Shown piece by piece: positions 34,415 through 46,058 of a stretch of DNA of 64,000 bases (position 1 is its first letter; every line of letters starts with the position of its first letter). The notes under the pieces were generated by a model. It made no database searches. It worked only from the letters and a program-made list of their open reading frames with translations, and was not told the DNA's origin. Origin of the DNA: Conoideocrella luteorostrata (Eukaryota > Ascomycota > Sordariomycetes > Hypocreales > Clavicipitaceae); assembly GCA_032433595.1 (NCBI GenBank), contig JASWJB010000132.1, forward strand, positions 1 to 64,000, given 5' to 3'. A program made the position numbers and the translations under genes.

Positions 34415-35082
34415 TAGGAAGAACAAGTCACCGGGACATTTCATTACAAACTACGATTAGCCTATTGAGGCAACTGCTTTGGTCTATTGAATGCTCGTGT
34501 CAGATTCCCCAACCTTTATGTCGTCACGTTGCGGGGAAAAGCAAGTTGTAGCGCAGCATTGACAATCTTGGCAACAGTAAACTCGGCACGGATGCGGGGC
34601 CCGCACCAGTTGAACATTAGCATTCCATCCATGGACACCCACCAGAATCTAACCGTTCATCGGTCTGAGACAACCTGGACAGCGCGGATTTCAGATGGCG
34701 GGGATTAATCAACATTGAGACAGCCTCCGTCATTTCCTACCCTATCTTCCAATTCTCTCCCGCTGAGCCTAGGGCTGTACAAGACTCTCATCAAGCAACA
34801 CAAGAAGAATACAATTTGCCAAGATTTCCTCTTCCATTGTGATCTCATACTCCCCCTATAGGCTGGTCTCGTGAGGATCTGATGCAGATGGGTGTGTAGT
34901 ATTACTGTTCAGCATTCCAGACAACCTCGTGACGCGTAATTTTGTCATAGTAACCTAGCTGCGTTTGCGAGTGTTTACTATAAGATTATGCTCAAGCAGC
35001 GAACTCGACGCCACGCCTTCAGCTCTCTCATTCTGTCCATATCTCGAGGGAATTATATCCTGTACTTGAATTTTTCGTCGAC
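34415..35082. other. Intergenic upstream of GH115
   Basis: About 670 bp between the deaminase stop and the GH115 start used here. The frame of the GH115 protein stays open upstream to a TAA near 34981 but offers no ATG, so a missed first exon with a signal peptide may lie here. A basic-hydrophobic frame beginning at 34988 is in a different phase, and I could not join it with a normal-length intron. Confidence 0.45.
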
Positions 35083-38000
35083 ATGCTTGAACAGCGCATT
35101 GTGGCTTTTGAGCCGGATCAAGGCTTCAGTCTTATCGGCGCGGACATTATCGTTGATGACAATGAATTTGAAGGCGTTCACATTGCTGCGAGGAATCTGT
35201 CCAAAGACTTTTCCAAGGTTACTTCGCAAAGCAGTAACATAGTGTTGACGACAGGTGCGAGTCAAGTCAAATCCAAGTCCTGTATCATCGTGGGTACAGC
35301 ATCAGAATCGGCCACCATCAAGCAATTAGAGGCGGATGGAAAAGTTGACACCTCACGCATCAACGGAAAATGGGAATCCTGGATCACACAATGTGTGGCC
35401 AACCCTGTCGAGGGTTATGACAACGCCTTAGTCATAGCCGGAAGCGACAAAAGGGGTGCGATTTTTGGTATTTACTCGCTATCAGAGCAAATCGGTGTAT
35501 CTCCGTAAGCTCCAACGTTTTCGAGTCTCATGAGTTCAATGACATTAATTTTGAAAAAGGTGGTACTGGTGGGCGGATGTTCCGCCAAAGGCCAAAGACG
35601 AAATTTACGCCCTGCCTGTTTCAACTTGGAACGGTGACCCAAGTGTTAAGTACCGCGGCATATTTATTAACGACGAAGCCCCCGGAATGGACTCATGGGT
35701 TCATGAGAAGTTTGGCCCCAATTTCGACTCGAACTTCTATAGCTACGTCTTCGAGTTACTATTGAGACTCAAAGCAAACTTCATGTGGCCGGCGATGTGG
35801 AGAGGCTACCCGTACCCAGGTCGATCATTTTTCGTTGACGATCCAAAAAACCAGGCTCTGGCTGATACTTATGGGATCGTGGTGGGTACTTCTCATCATG
35901 AACCTATGCAACGAGCAATGAATGAATGGTCCACAACAGAGCCGGAGAACACCTGGAACTGGGAGACGAACAAGGAAAAGATCACCAAGTACTTCAGGGA
36001 TGGCGCCGAGAGAGCGCGACCTTTTGAGTCTTACATCACCATGGGCATGCGTGCAGAAGGCGACAATCCCATTAGTGGAACTGACCCCCAAAAGATCCTG
36101 ACGGAAATATTGGGAGTGCAAAGAAACATCATCAAGGATAATTACGGAAGTGAGACTGGCGTCACGCGTAGGTCAACCTAGCTAGGCCTTAATTTCTGCC
36201 TTCTCTAATCATTTTTACAGAGTTGATGGCTCTCTACAACGAAGTTCAAACTTACTACGATAACGGTCTGCAAATACCTGACGACGTTACATTACTATTC
36301 TCGGATGACAATTTTGGCTCGCTCCGCCGGCTGCCCAATGATGATGAAAAGAAACGCGGTGGTGGCTCTGGTGTATGTGCTCTACCCCTCTGTGTAAGAT
36401 ATGATACTGACTTCATCTATGATTAGTATTACTATCACTTCCAATATACGGGCTATCCGCGATGCTATAGATGGATGAACAGCAACACCTTGGTAAGTGC
36501 TTACACCTTCTCTTCACGCTTCCATAACGACCTATACTGATTTTATTCTCAGGGGAAAGCATGGCATCAGCTGCGGCTAGCCCATGCCGAGGGGGCGAAC
36601 CGCATTTGGGTCTTCAACGTTGGCGATCTCAAACCTTGCGAAGTTCCCATGAGTTTTGGATTCGATCTTGCCTGGGATGTCAATTGCATTAGTGCAGACT
36701 CATTCCCGGAATACTACAAGAAATTAGCAACCCGAGAGTTTGGAAACAAACACGCCGCAGACGTGGCCAAAGCGTGGTATGATTTCGATCGTCTCGTGGC
36801 TCTCCGAAAGCAAGACCATATTGACGTGAGCACGTTCGTGTTGTTGAAGTATCACGAAGCCGACAACATTGTTGGACGGTGGAAGACACTATTGCAGGAC
36901 GCAAAAAGGATTAATGCCAGGATTGATAATGAGTACAAGTCAGCCTTTTTCCAGCTTGTTTTACACCCCATCAAAGCGTCGTATCTCTGCACTCTGTTGA
37001 GGGTGACTCAGTACAGGAACCAACTATTTGCAAAACAACGTCGAAATACCACCAACGCACTGTTTTACAGATCCTTACAGATCCTCGACAAGGATCACGA
37101 TCTCACACAAGAATATCACACAGTCAACAACGGCAAGTGGAATCACATTATGAGGCAGCCGCACTATGGATATGGAGACACCGGGGCACAGCCATACAGA
37201 AATATGATTGATGGGCTTTGTTACGTGCAAACAAGAGAAGACTCCAATCCGAGCCTTGGGCACATGGGCATAGCGGTGGAAGGTAACGAAGGCATCAACC
37301 CGGGCCATATCAATGAGGACTCGGATAGGACACATCCATCCCGCAAGTGGCTTGAACCAGGTGTCACCCTCCCTTTCATCACACCTTATGGTCCTCAGGA
37401 TCGTTATTTCGAAGTATATCATCGTGGCACGAAGTCATTCTCGTGGGTTGCTAAACCGCAGTATGACTGGATCAAGCTTACTCAGTACCAAGGCCATCTC
37501 AAGCCTAAGGACGACGACACCAAGGTAACTGTTACTATCGACTGGTCACAAGTCCCGAGCGACTTTGATGAGAATGTGTATATTGAGGTTATTGGTACGC
37601 GTGACGGCTACGAAAAGGTTCACGTTACGGTTCGTCACAGTAAAGTTCCTGAAAGCTTCACCGGGTTTGTCGAAACCAGCGGACACCTCGCCATCGATGC
37701 CGGGAAATGGGCTTTGCCACCATACCTAGCCCTGCCAGCTCTCGGTCACCCCGTTTCCGGGTCTGTAACCCTTGGTTCAGACACAGACTTTAGCGACCCC
37801 GACAGTCTCCCATTCCTGCGCTATCCTATCTACGTGTTTTCTGACCGTGAGAATGCAAACCTTGAGCTTCAGTTTAATATGACACTCGAGACGAATCCGA
37901 AGAGTCGCATGGAGTATGATCTTCGCTGGGATGGCGGCCAAATCCAAACATATCGTCTCACAGAAGATGACCCTGGCAATGATCGAGGCCTTCCTAGGGA

Positions 38001-38250
38001 TTGGAACGTAGCAGTCATGGACTGTGTTTGGAAGAAGTCACATAATGTCGGGCATGCTACCGTCGGTGCTCATAGCATCGAAGTACGGTTCCGCAAGCCG
38101 AACATGATATTGGAAAAGCTTATTTTGGACCTTGGTGACCTTCGGTATACGTATCTGGGCCCACCGGAGAGCGATTATGTCCAAGGTACTGACCATAGTG
38201 CCACCGATATTGGGCGCGGCGATCAGTTAAACATGACTCTGAGGTACTAA
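35083..38250 (+). CDS. GH115 xylan alpha-1,2-glucuronidase
   Basis: Removes (4-O-methyl-)glucuronic acid side chains from xylan. Five exons: 35083-35504, 35560-36167, 36221-36372, 36427-36492, 36553-38250; introns of 55, 53, 54 and 60 nt; all phases agree, giving 981 residues. Family landmarks in order: IVAFEPDQGFSLIGADI (about 6), ALVIAGSDKRGAIFGIYSLSEQIGVSPWYWWADVPP (about 115-150, written across a join), YRGIFINDEAP, LRLKANFMWPAMW, GTSHHEPMQRA, MGMRAEGD, DDVTLLFSDDNFG, GGGSGYYYHFQYTG and RIWVFNVGDLKP. The C-terminal beta domains end with FRKPNMILEKLILDLGDLRYTYLGPPES. The 5' end lacks a visible signal peptide although most fungal members are secreted, so the N-terminus is the weak point. 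The GH81 gene lies about 5 kb away, separated by housekeeping genes, so this is not a cluster. Confidence 0.92.
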
Positions 38251-38424
38251 AGCATCGGGTGTTGGATATAGGGTACGTCATTGCATCACTTGAAGTCAGT
38301 CATTTCCGCGAATTCGGTGTGGTTAATACATCATTCCAATCACTATGTAGACCAATACATAAATTGCCATTGTTTCCTTTCCACCGTACACATCTTCTTA
38401 GCCCAATTCTCTGGCTGATAACCC

Positions 38425-38730
38425 TCAAGCATGCTCATAAGCCTCAGGGATGCAAACGTCCTTGCAATGGTTACAATACTCCGGTGCATTCGTTTCTTGA
38501 AGTTCAATCTGCAGGGCTGGACAATCCATTGGATATGCATATGCATTTAACAACTGATCGCTGTTGCCCCTGAGAAACCACAGATCACAGTATGTCCATT
38601 GTCCCTTTGGCTCCGACTGGCCGAGAACGTGCCCCCGGAGTCCTCCCTGCTGTCTTCGTTCTTCGTCCCGTTTGCCGCAATATGGGGCTTTGCAGAGGCA
38701 GATGTACGTATATGCCCAGTTTCGGCACAT
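38425..38730 (-). CDS. 101-residue Cys-rich protein (hypothetical)
   Basis: The frame from the ATG at 38730 to the stop at 38425 encodes 101 residues beginning MCRNWAYTYICLCKAPYCGK. The cysteines are grouped as CxxxxxxxxCxC....C near the start (residues 2, 11, 13, 18), single ones in the middle (48, 69), and a final CNHCKDVC (about 86-92). Aromatic residues (W, Y) are well represented, and there is no signal peptide. Paired Cys clusters at both ends suggest metal binding or disulfides. The frame stays open a further 108 codons upstream, but that extension is Thr/Lys/Pro-rich and unlike the Cys-rich part, so the shorter start is preferred. The family is not recognised. It lies convergent to GH115, 174 bp past its stop. 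Confidence 0.5.
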   Translation of the reverse strand: MCRNWAYTYICLCKAPYCGKRDEERRQQGGLRGHVLGQSEPKGQWTYCDLWFLRGNSDQLLNAYAYPMDCPALQIELQETNAPEYCNHCKDVCIPEAYEHA

Positions 38731-39480
38731 GACGATTTCCTGTTCAGCGTCCAAGGTCTCCTTCCCTTCAGTTTGGTGTGTGGCCTTTCGGGTAAGGTTG
38801 GGCAGGGTGTGTTTGTTGGATAGTGAGGATGTTGTGGTAGTCAAAAGGTTTGGTTTCGTTTCCTCAAGTTTGATGGGATCAGTTCTCTGAGTAGGATAGC
38901 CGGGGCGTGTTGCTCCGCTAGAGAGAATTTTTCGGGGATTCTTTGGGAACGGAATGCGTTTGCATGTTGGTGACGTTGAAGGGTGCAATCTGGCGTTTGC
39001 TTTGTACGGGAACATGACTCCTGCAAATATTAATCGGGCTCTTGTGAGAGGCAAACTTCATCTGGTGGGTGTAAGGCTGTTCCACGGGGTCCTGCATGAA
39101 TTACGCATGCTTCACTGTCAAACGTGACGGTCACGGCGAGCCAAGCGGTGTACGACGTGTATTCATCAACGTGCCTGGTCGGGATGACGAACATGAACAG
39201 CAAAGGGATAGCGGATAGTGACAAAGTTTGTCAAGACCAGCAAAAAAAAAAAAAAAAGAGTACAAGCTCAACTGCAGCTATCATTCGGTTGTACCAGCAG
39301 CTACTAACAAAGCAAGACTATTCCCAGGGGTCCAAAACACGCCTCCTACCCTCAGCTAGTTTCGGCCAATGCATATATCCGCCAAACAAGGGCTCCTCAG
39401 CGGGCCACCAACGAGACAAACAAAATAAACAAAAACAAAACAGAAAATTTTCCACTCCCAACACCCTGCTCCTTGCTCGT

Positions 39481-39729
39481 TCATCTAAACCCGTGGTTGT
39501 TGTCCTGCCTTGCGGCCGTAAACTGTCCCCCCTGAGGATGCTGCATTGGAGGAGGGTAGCCCTGCGGCGGGAGAGCTGCCGTGGGCGGTGGAAACTGCGC
39601 GCTCTCGATTTGTTTGCTCTTGCTCCTGCGTCGCCTGATTTTGAATAGCACCACGGCTAGGACGGCCAGGACAACGACGATGACGATCGGGATAACGACG
39701 ATTTTGATGGCTGCTTTGGCTAGACCCAT
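39481..39729 (-). CDS. 82-residue single-pass membrane protein with Pro-rich tail (hypothetical)
   Basis: Single exon. After a short start MGLAKAAIK, one long hydrophobic helix (about 10-30, Ile/Val/Leu-rich) is followed by a strongly basic patch RRRRSKSK and a Pro/Gln tail with FPPPTAALPPQGYPPP. The Arg cluster fixes the tail on the cytosolic side; GYPPP-type Pro runs can bind WW or SH3 domains. Small proteins of this design are common and mostly uncharacterised in filamentous fungi. A similar plan (short N-terminus, one helix, Arg-rich patch, polar tail) is seen in the 56-residue protein at 267-437, without sequence similarity I can see. Confidence 0.65.
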   Translation of the reverse strand: MGLAKAAIKIVVIPIVIVVVLAVLAVVLFKIRRRRSKSKQIESAQFPPPTAALPPQGYPPPMQHPQGGQFTAARQDNNHGFR

Positions 39730-40174
39730 GGCTGGCTGGCGGCGGGAGCTGAGAGCGCTGTCGAAAACGTATTATCGATAAATTGATGGAGGCTTTTGCG
39801 CCAGGTTCGAAACGTCGATGAAGATTTTTTAATGGCTTTATCCAGAAAATTGGTCAATTTTATCGTGTCTGTCCTACTATACAATTCCTTTTTCCACTTT
39901 CTCCTGACCCAGGAACTTATATACTCCGTCGCGGCAAGTATTGCCGAGCCAGACGGGGGGCTGTGCTTCCAAGAAGCGCCTATCCTGCAGTAGATCAAAG
40001 ACCGTTATGCCCAATCATAGTGGGTAGATCTACGGATTTTTTTTGTTTTGCACGTCCCAGACGGACATTGTCCGATAGGTGAAATAGCATCGGCGCTTGT
40101 TCGATATACGCTGTTGGTCGGAACTGGTGGTATCACCTTCACAGCCACGCTCGACCCGCTACGGTATCTTTCCG

Positions 40175-40190
40175 TACTCCGTACGGAGTA
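40175..40190. repeat. Perfect palindrome TACTCCGTACGGAGTA
   Basis: Second exact copy of the 16-bp element (first at 1023-1038). It is preceded by an overlapping CCGTACTCCGTAC, so three half-sites lie in a row. Intergenic. Confidence 0.8.
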
Positions 40191-41972
40191 TAGTGTTTTG
40201 CTTTTCGCGGGTGGTCCCACACCGACATGGCTAATGATGCCTGCTGCGCCTGCTGGTTGAGAATCTTGTTTGCCCGTTCAAGACGTGAATGTTTCGTTTT
40301 GCGCCGGTTCATGTGATGGATGGGGAGTGCCGTGGCAGTGCTGGCTGGCCATGCCAAGGATATGGCAGAGTGTTAACATCTGTTAATTTCGACTCATGGA
40401 GCACAGTTTTGCAGCGAATCAATCGGATATGCCCTCATGGGCGGCGAAGCAACGGCATGAATACGAAACAAAGTCTGCAAACACTTGGCTTCAAGGCTGC
40501 TGGAGGCGACCGGGCTATGCCACATTTCGGATCGGTTGATGAGCGTTGGATCATGTGTCCGGCGTAAATCTTTCGGGGCGTGAGAGTTCAAAGGATTTTT
40601 CGTTGCCGAAGACAAAACGGAGTTGCTGTTTCTTTGTGCAAGTCTGTGGCCCGGCACGCGGGTAGTAGCTTATTAACGGCAACTTTTGTGCACAGTGTTT
40701 CAGAGGGAGGGGATGCGGCGTTGCGTTCTGGTCTCACTGAGTTGTTGAGGTGTTGAGCTTGGTACTTTGAAGTCGCGATGATGGAGATGTCATGGACATG
40801 GCTCCAGACATAGCCTTTGCAGACAGACCGTGAATGCCTAACAGCGCTTCTCCTAAGCCAATGCAAGTAATCACTTTTCTCTTTTGGGCCTTCATCCACG
40901 GATTCATCTATGCGTAATACAATATCATACATGTTGGCTGTACTCCGTACAGTACAGCAGTCCGTGTCATGTGGCATTCGGCCGGTATGCGTCACGCCAC
41001 GAACAGAGTTCAAGCCGCATAGTGCTGCGAGTGAAGGTCGGGGCGTCTCTGTCTGAAGCGTCTTGTTTGGTGCCGTCACAAACTCATGGCGTTTGAGGAG
41101 AAGCTGGTAACAACGAAGGCAGCCATCCGTGCGATTGTGTGCTGTACAACCGTGAATGATTCAGCATCAACGATTGAACAGGCATCGCAACCAAAGAAGC
41201 ACAGTATCCGGCCGAGTGAAACGTGGATGGTGCGACGTCGTCAAGAGCCATTGATTGATGTCAAGATGAAGAACATCCGCGTGGGTGGCTTGATGCACAT
41301 GCCAGCTGGCAGCTTGCACAGACTGTGAACGTCGTGTCGGATCGTCTCGCTAAAAAATGGCGAACAAGGTACGGAGTATTCTGTGTGTTCGTTTGTTGGC
41401 AAGGTGTCGGCAAATTAATCGACACATCTAGGGCAGCCAAGGCAGAGGAAGCGTGCGTGGGGTGGGGCCTGATGTCTCGATTAGTCTGTCCGGCGCTTGG
41501 CCGGGCTGCCAGGTACTGTATACTCCACACAGTAGTTAGTTAGTCCGTACCTGGTTATAGTTAAGTTAGTGGCGGGATGTGGAGATGCGGGATCGGGTTC
41601 GGGCTGGGGAGGTACGTACTGGTCCTGCGTTCATTTGACTTGATGCATCTCACGGTGAGTGAGCAAGCATCGCGGCCGAGCCGGGTCGTTGGGTCGGAGA
41701 GTCCTGATCACTGCGTCGGCAAGCTGTTTGTCGGTGCTTCCATCAGTGCTTCCATGAGTCCATCAGTCCGTCCTTCCGTCCGGTCTGTGACTCTGCCGGC
41801 CCACCAGGCAGAGTTCAGCAGCAACAAACATGCATCTTCTCACAAACACAGAAAGACCATCCACACACTCCGGACACCTCCTTGCTCTTCGGAGAACAAC
41901 AGCGGAAGCAGATATGATTTGCTTAAATATCCAGGCGTGCCGTGATTCATTACTTACCATTGACTACACCAT

Positions 41973-42036
41973 TCTTTCAAACACTCTTTCGAACACTCTT
42001 TCGAACACTCCTTCGAACACTCTTTCAACTACTCTG
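41973..42036. repeat. 12-bp tandem array (TCGAACACTCTT) in the Argonaute upstream region
   Basis: About five imperfect copies of a 12-mer with unit CGAACACTCTTT lie in tandem, 450-510 bp before the Argonaute ATG and about 120 bp before its TATAAA. Variants at one or two positions per copy suggest an older array. It could act as a regulatory array or be neutral minisatellite. Confidence 0.75.
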
Positions 42037-42152
42037 TTCATCACCACCGCCCATTCACTTTTGCCTCAAGTGAAGGCATGCATGTTTACTGTGCTCCGTC
42101 TCATTGCATACATACACAATCACCTGCAGCTCGCCTCCCCGCAGCTCCTTGC

Positions 42153-42158
42153 TATAAA
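42153..42158 (+). promoter_or_regulatory. TATAAA of the Argonaute gene
   Basis: TATAAA within GCTATAAAATAACC, 331 bp before the ATG, following a C/T-rich stretch. It is the only good TATA-like site between the 12-mer array and the start codon. Use as a core promoter is inferred. Confidence 0.4.
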
Positions 42159-42483
42159 ATAACCAACATAAGACCAGACATCCAAGGCCGCTGATTTGGT
42201 TGCATGAGCGCCAATATTATCAAGTTGGAGCCCATTCCCAGCACCACATCCTCGTCCTCGTCCTTGTCCACATCCAGCTCTCTTTTGGAAAAGCAACGAC
42301 AGCTGGTATCAATACAGATCTTTTCGCAGCTCTATTCTTTCTTGGCCACGGCCGCGGCCTGAATTTCCGTCTTTCAGACACAGCGCTTACTCCCTTCATT
42401 CTTGAATATCTACAATATCTTTACCAAAGCATTAGCCCATTGTACGATTTATCACCATTTGCGACACTTCAGCGTCCACAGTA

Positions 42484-45400
42484 ATGGCTGATCGGGGTGG
42501 CAGAGGTGGCCGTGGCGGAGCCTCGCGCGGCGGTGGCTTCCAAGGAAGCTTTCGAGGACCCAGAGGCGGCGGCGGGGATCGCGGAGGTAGAGGCCGAGGA
42601 GGGGGAGATTTCAGAGGCGGACGTGGCGATTTCAGAGGCGGACGCGGAGGAGCTCCGCCCAACGACTCCAGATCAAAGGTTTACAAGTATGTATATCAAA
42701 TGGCTGATCATCTTTGGGATCATGAAGCTAATAAACGTGCTCAGTGCCGGTGGCAACGTTCCCATGCCTGATCCGGCTGTCAAGCGGCTTGAAGACAGCA
42801 TCGTCCAAAAGAATGTATCCTCCGTCAAGGGCCTCACTGCTAAAATGGGATCTCTGGAACTCAAGCAAAATGAAACCGTCTTTAACATGTTCCCGAACCG
42901 ACCGGCTTTCGGAGACGCTGGACGCCATGTCACATTATGGGCGAATTACTTTCCCGTGCAGATCAAAGCTGCAGTGTTGTACAGGTACGAGCTCGATGTA
43001 ACTGAAGCCTCGGCGTTGGCGGAATCCAAGTCTGGTAAGACTGGTACAGACTCGAATGCACCAAGAGACGTCAAAGGTCGCAAGTTGCATCTGGCAATAC
43101 AGGAAGTCTTGCGAGCACTGTCCGCCCAGGATAAGAAGGCTGCCTTGGCGTCACAGTTCAAGAACCAAATCGTCTCGAGTCGGAAACTGGATTTGAACCA
43201 CAATCCAATGTCTGTTCGAGTGCCACCAGACACTGCGGGCCAGGCTGCCGACACGGTGCTGGTCACCATTCGTGGCCCTACTGAAATCAGCTTGCCCGAC
43301 TTACTTGCTTACGCCGGCTCTATGGATGACCATGGAGACAGAACTACCTACCCAAAGTTCCCGGAGGTCATCGATGTGCTCGACATCATCCTGGGCCACA
43401 ATGCTCGGTCCAGACTGGGACGGATAGCAGCAGTGGGAGGGTCCAGATTCTTCTCCTTTGGCCAGGACAGGCAAACCACCAGTTTGATGCAGGATTCTCG
43501 GGCACTTCTTGCTGCTCGTGGATTCTTCCACTCTGCACGTCTAGCCACTGGCCGCATACTCCTCAACACAAACGTTACGCACGGCGTCTTCAGAATTTCC
43601 GGCAAGATAGACGAGATTATGAAAAATCTCGGAATCCAGCCTGTCAGGCAGGATGATGCCCGTATGAAGAAGCTGGTCGGCGCTTTTGCCAAGTTTCTCC
43701 CCAAGACTCGAGTCTGGGCCACCTTTAAAGTGGCAAATGGAGCCAGTGTTCGACGAAGCAAAGGTCTCATTGGCATGGTCAATAGGCAGGCGGGAAGTGC
43801 GGCTGAGGGACCTAATCGCCCACTGATTGAAAGTGGTTGGGAGTATCCTGGGCCAAAGAGCATCAAGTTTTGGCTCACAGATGACCGCGGAAGTCGTTAT
43901 GTGACCGTGTTCGACTACTTCAAGCAGAGTGAGTGAACCCGTGGTTTCGCCGCAAATTGTTTCCCAAAAGCAAAAAAAAAAAAAAAAACCAACACCAAAA
44001 ACCAAATATCGCTAACATGCATCTCTAGAATACGGTATGACCTTGAAGGACCTTCCGGTTATGAATGCGGGCTCCCTGAAACGGCCGAGCTTTTTCCCTG
44101 CCGAGGTGCTTGAGATTCAACAAGGTCAAAGCGTGAAAGCCAAGCTCACAGGAGAAGAAACGACGGCAATGCTTGCTTTCGCCTGTCGTACCCCCTACGA
44201 AAATGCCTTGTCCATTGCCACAGATGCTCGCGGTGTGCTTGAATACGACGATAATGAAATGCTTGAGAAGTTCGGCATTTCGATCAACAAGCAACTCGCA
44301 ACTGTTGATGGACGAGTTCTGAACGCTCCCGCCGTTGCCTACACTGATGCTGCGAAGCAGAAGCAAGCCGCAGTTCATCCGTCCAACGGCTCATGGAATA
44401 TGAGATTTGTGCAAGTTGTGAAACCTGGCACATTAATCTCCACCTGGGCATTCATGAACGTGCTACCGGGAACTGAATTCGATCGACGAATCACCGCAGC
44501 AACTATGGAAGAGTTTGTCAATTTCATGTCATCAAGCATGGGCATCAGGATTGCAAAAAAACCTACCGACGTTGGCGGGGACTTCATGAATCACCAAAAA
44601 GTGATGGAAAACAATACCTTGGACAATTTTTTTGAGTATTGCGCAACGAGGGGCATCCAGCACATTTTTTTCATCCTGAGTCAGAAGGACAGCACTGGCC
44701 TTTACACCAAAATCAAACGACTTGGGGACTGCCAATTCGGTATACACACGACCTGCCTCGTTGCCAAAAATTTGTATAAAGAGAAGAACTTCTCTTACTA
44801 CAGCAATGTAGGCCTTAAGGTCAATCTGAAGGCTGGCGGTGTGAACCACAAACTGAACAATGACGTCGGTCTTTTGAGGGAGGGGAAAACGATGTTTGTG
44901 GGCTACGACGTAACTCACCCGACGAATATGAATGTCGTCAAAGGGAGTGAACCACCCAGTCTAGTTGGTTTAGTCGCCTCCATCGACCGAGACCTCGCCC
45001 AGTGGCCTGCCGTGGCATGGGAGCAGAAGCCTAAGCAGGAAATGCTTGATAGTCCACTAACTGAGGCCTTCAAGTCTCGGCTTAAATTGTGGCAGGCCAA
45101 GAACAAGCAGCAGCTCCCCGAATACATCGTTATTTTCCGCGATGGTGTCTCAGAGGGTCAGTTTTCGCAAGTAATTGACAAAGAACTGCCCATGATCCGA
45201 CAAGCATGCAAAATGCTCTATACCAAAATTCAGCCTAGAATTTCGATTGTCGTTTCTGTGAAGAGGCATCAGACCCGCTTCTACCCAACAAGCAAAGAAG
45301 ACATGTCTCGATCCGGCAACATCAAGAATGGTACTGTTGTCGACCGTGGCATCACTCTCGCTCCCTACTGGGACTTCTTTCTTACTGCTCATGACGCCTT

Positions 45401-45746
45401 GCAGGGGACTGCAAGGCCTGCTCACTACACTGTTTTACTAGACGAAGTGTTTAGACACAAGTTCGGTGAGAAGGCGGCAAACGAACTTGAGCGTTTGACC
45501 CACGAGCTTTGCTATCTTTTTGGAAGAGCCACCAAGGCCGTCAGCATTTGCCCTCCGGCATACTATGCTGACATTGTGTGCGAGCGTGCTCGTGCTCATC
45601 GTCCCGAGTTTGACGTTAGTGACACTGAAAGCGTCGCCTCCGCTCCGGTGTCCGAACGAACTTCTGCGCCGGGAAGGCCGGCGGGACTGGCGAGGCCGGC
45701 GAGACAGGTTCACCCGTCGCTGGCAAACAGTATGTATTATATCTGA
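42484..45746 (+). CDS. Argonaute (QDE-2/AGO type), RGG N-terminus, DEDD catalytic set
   Basis: Small-RNA-guided slicer of the RNA interference pathway, cytoplasmic and possibly nuclear. Three exons, 42484-42686, 42745-43928 and 44029-45746, with introns of 58 and 100 nt, give 1034 residues. Residues 1-60 are an RGG/FRGGRG low-complexity region. ArgoN and linker 1 follow (VTLWANYFPV, VIDVLDIILGHNARSRLGRIAAVG). A divergent PAZ covers about 360-480, ending DYFKQKYGMTLKDLPVMNAG across the second intron. The PIWI domain (about 660-1005) keeps D756 (FVGYDVTHPT), E800 (KQEML), D834 (FRDGVSEGQF) and D977 (PPAYYADIV), a slicer-competent DEDD set. H928 (AHYTVL) is conserved but is not the fourth catalytic residue. 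The protein ends MYYI. Intron 2 holds an A-run (43972-43988). Splice sites are supported by phase and family continuity. Confidence 0.96.
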
Positions 45747-46058
45747 GATGAGAGAACATCCAGATATTAAGACTGAGATTGGGGTTTGGCCGGGTTGGGG
45801 GAAGGGGGTGTTGGATACTAGGGGAACAAGCGAAGTGGACAGCTGTGATGGCTGGAGCTCAGGATTTTTGTTGAGGTAAAAGTGGTACTAGGATGGTGTA
45901 GTTGGGTGCCACAAAAAGCGAAGTGATACTTTTTGTTAGCATCTGCATCTGTGTATTGTACCTACAACAGCGTCTTGTTCAGTACATCTAAGCTATGGAT
46001 AGATTAATGCAATTGACTCTACTCTACGAGGAACATGGTCTACCCGTGCAAGGGTAAT
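45747..46058. other. Convergent intergenic region (3' UTRs)
   Basis: 312 bp between facing stops of Argonaute and the alpha/beta hydrolase. No gene is seen. Confidence 0.5.

Larger units (their letters stand above)
39730..42483. other. Gene-poor block upstream of Argonaute; no gene recognised
   Basis: About 2.75 kb. It contains the perfect palindrome at 40175-40190, half-sites at 40941-40950 and 41370-41378, and a TTAGTTAGT stretch near 41532. Toward the Argonaute gene it holds a tandem 12-mer array and a TATAAA. Frames up to 163 codons (40588-41079, minus) show no motif. Just upstream of this block, in the interval between the two small genes, an A-run lies near 39241-39256. Confidence 0.5.

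Noticed and set aside
38731..39054. N-terminal extension of the Cys-rich protein to 39054
   Set aside because: The extension is Thr/Pro/Lys low-complexity without cysteines; the compact Cys-rich unit begins at its own ATG.
45415..45450. H928 of the Argonaute (AHYTVL) as the fourth catalytic residue
   Set aside because: By spacing and context the fourth position corresponds to D977 in PPAYYADIV; H928 matches the conserved but non-catalytic HYH block.
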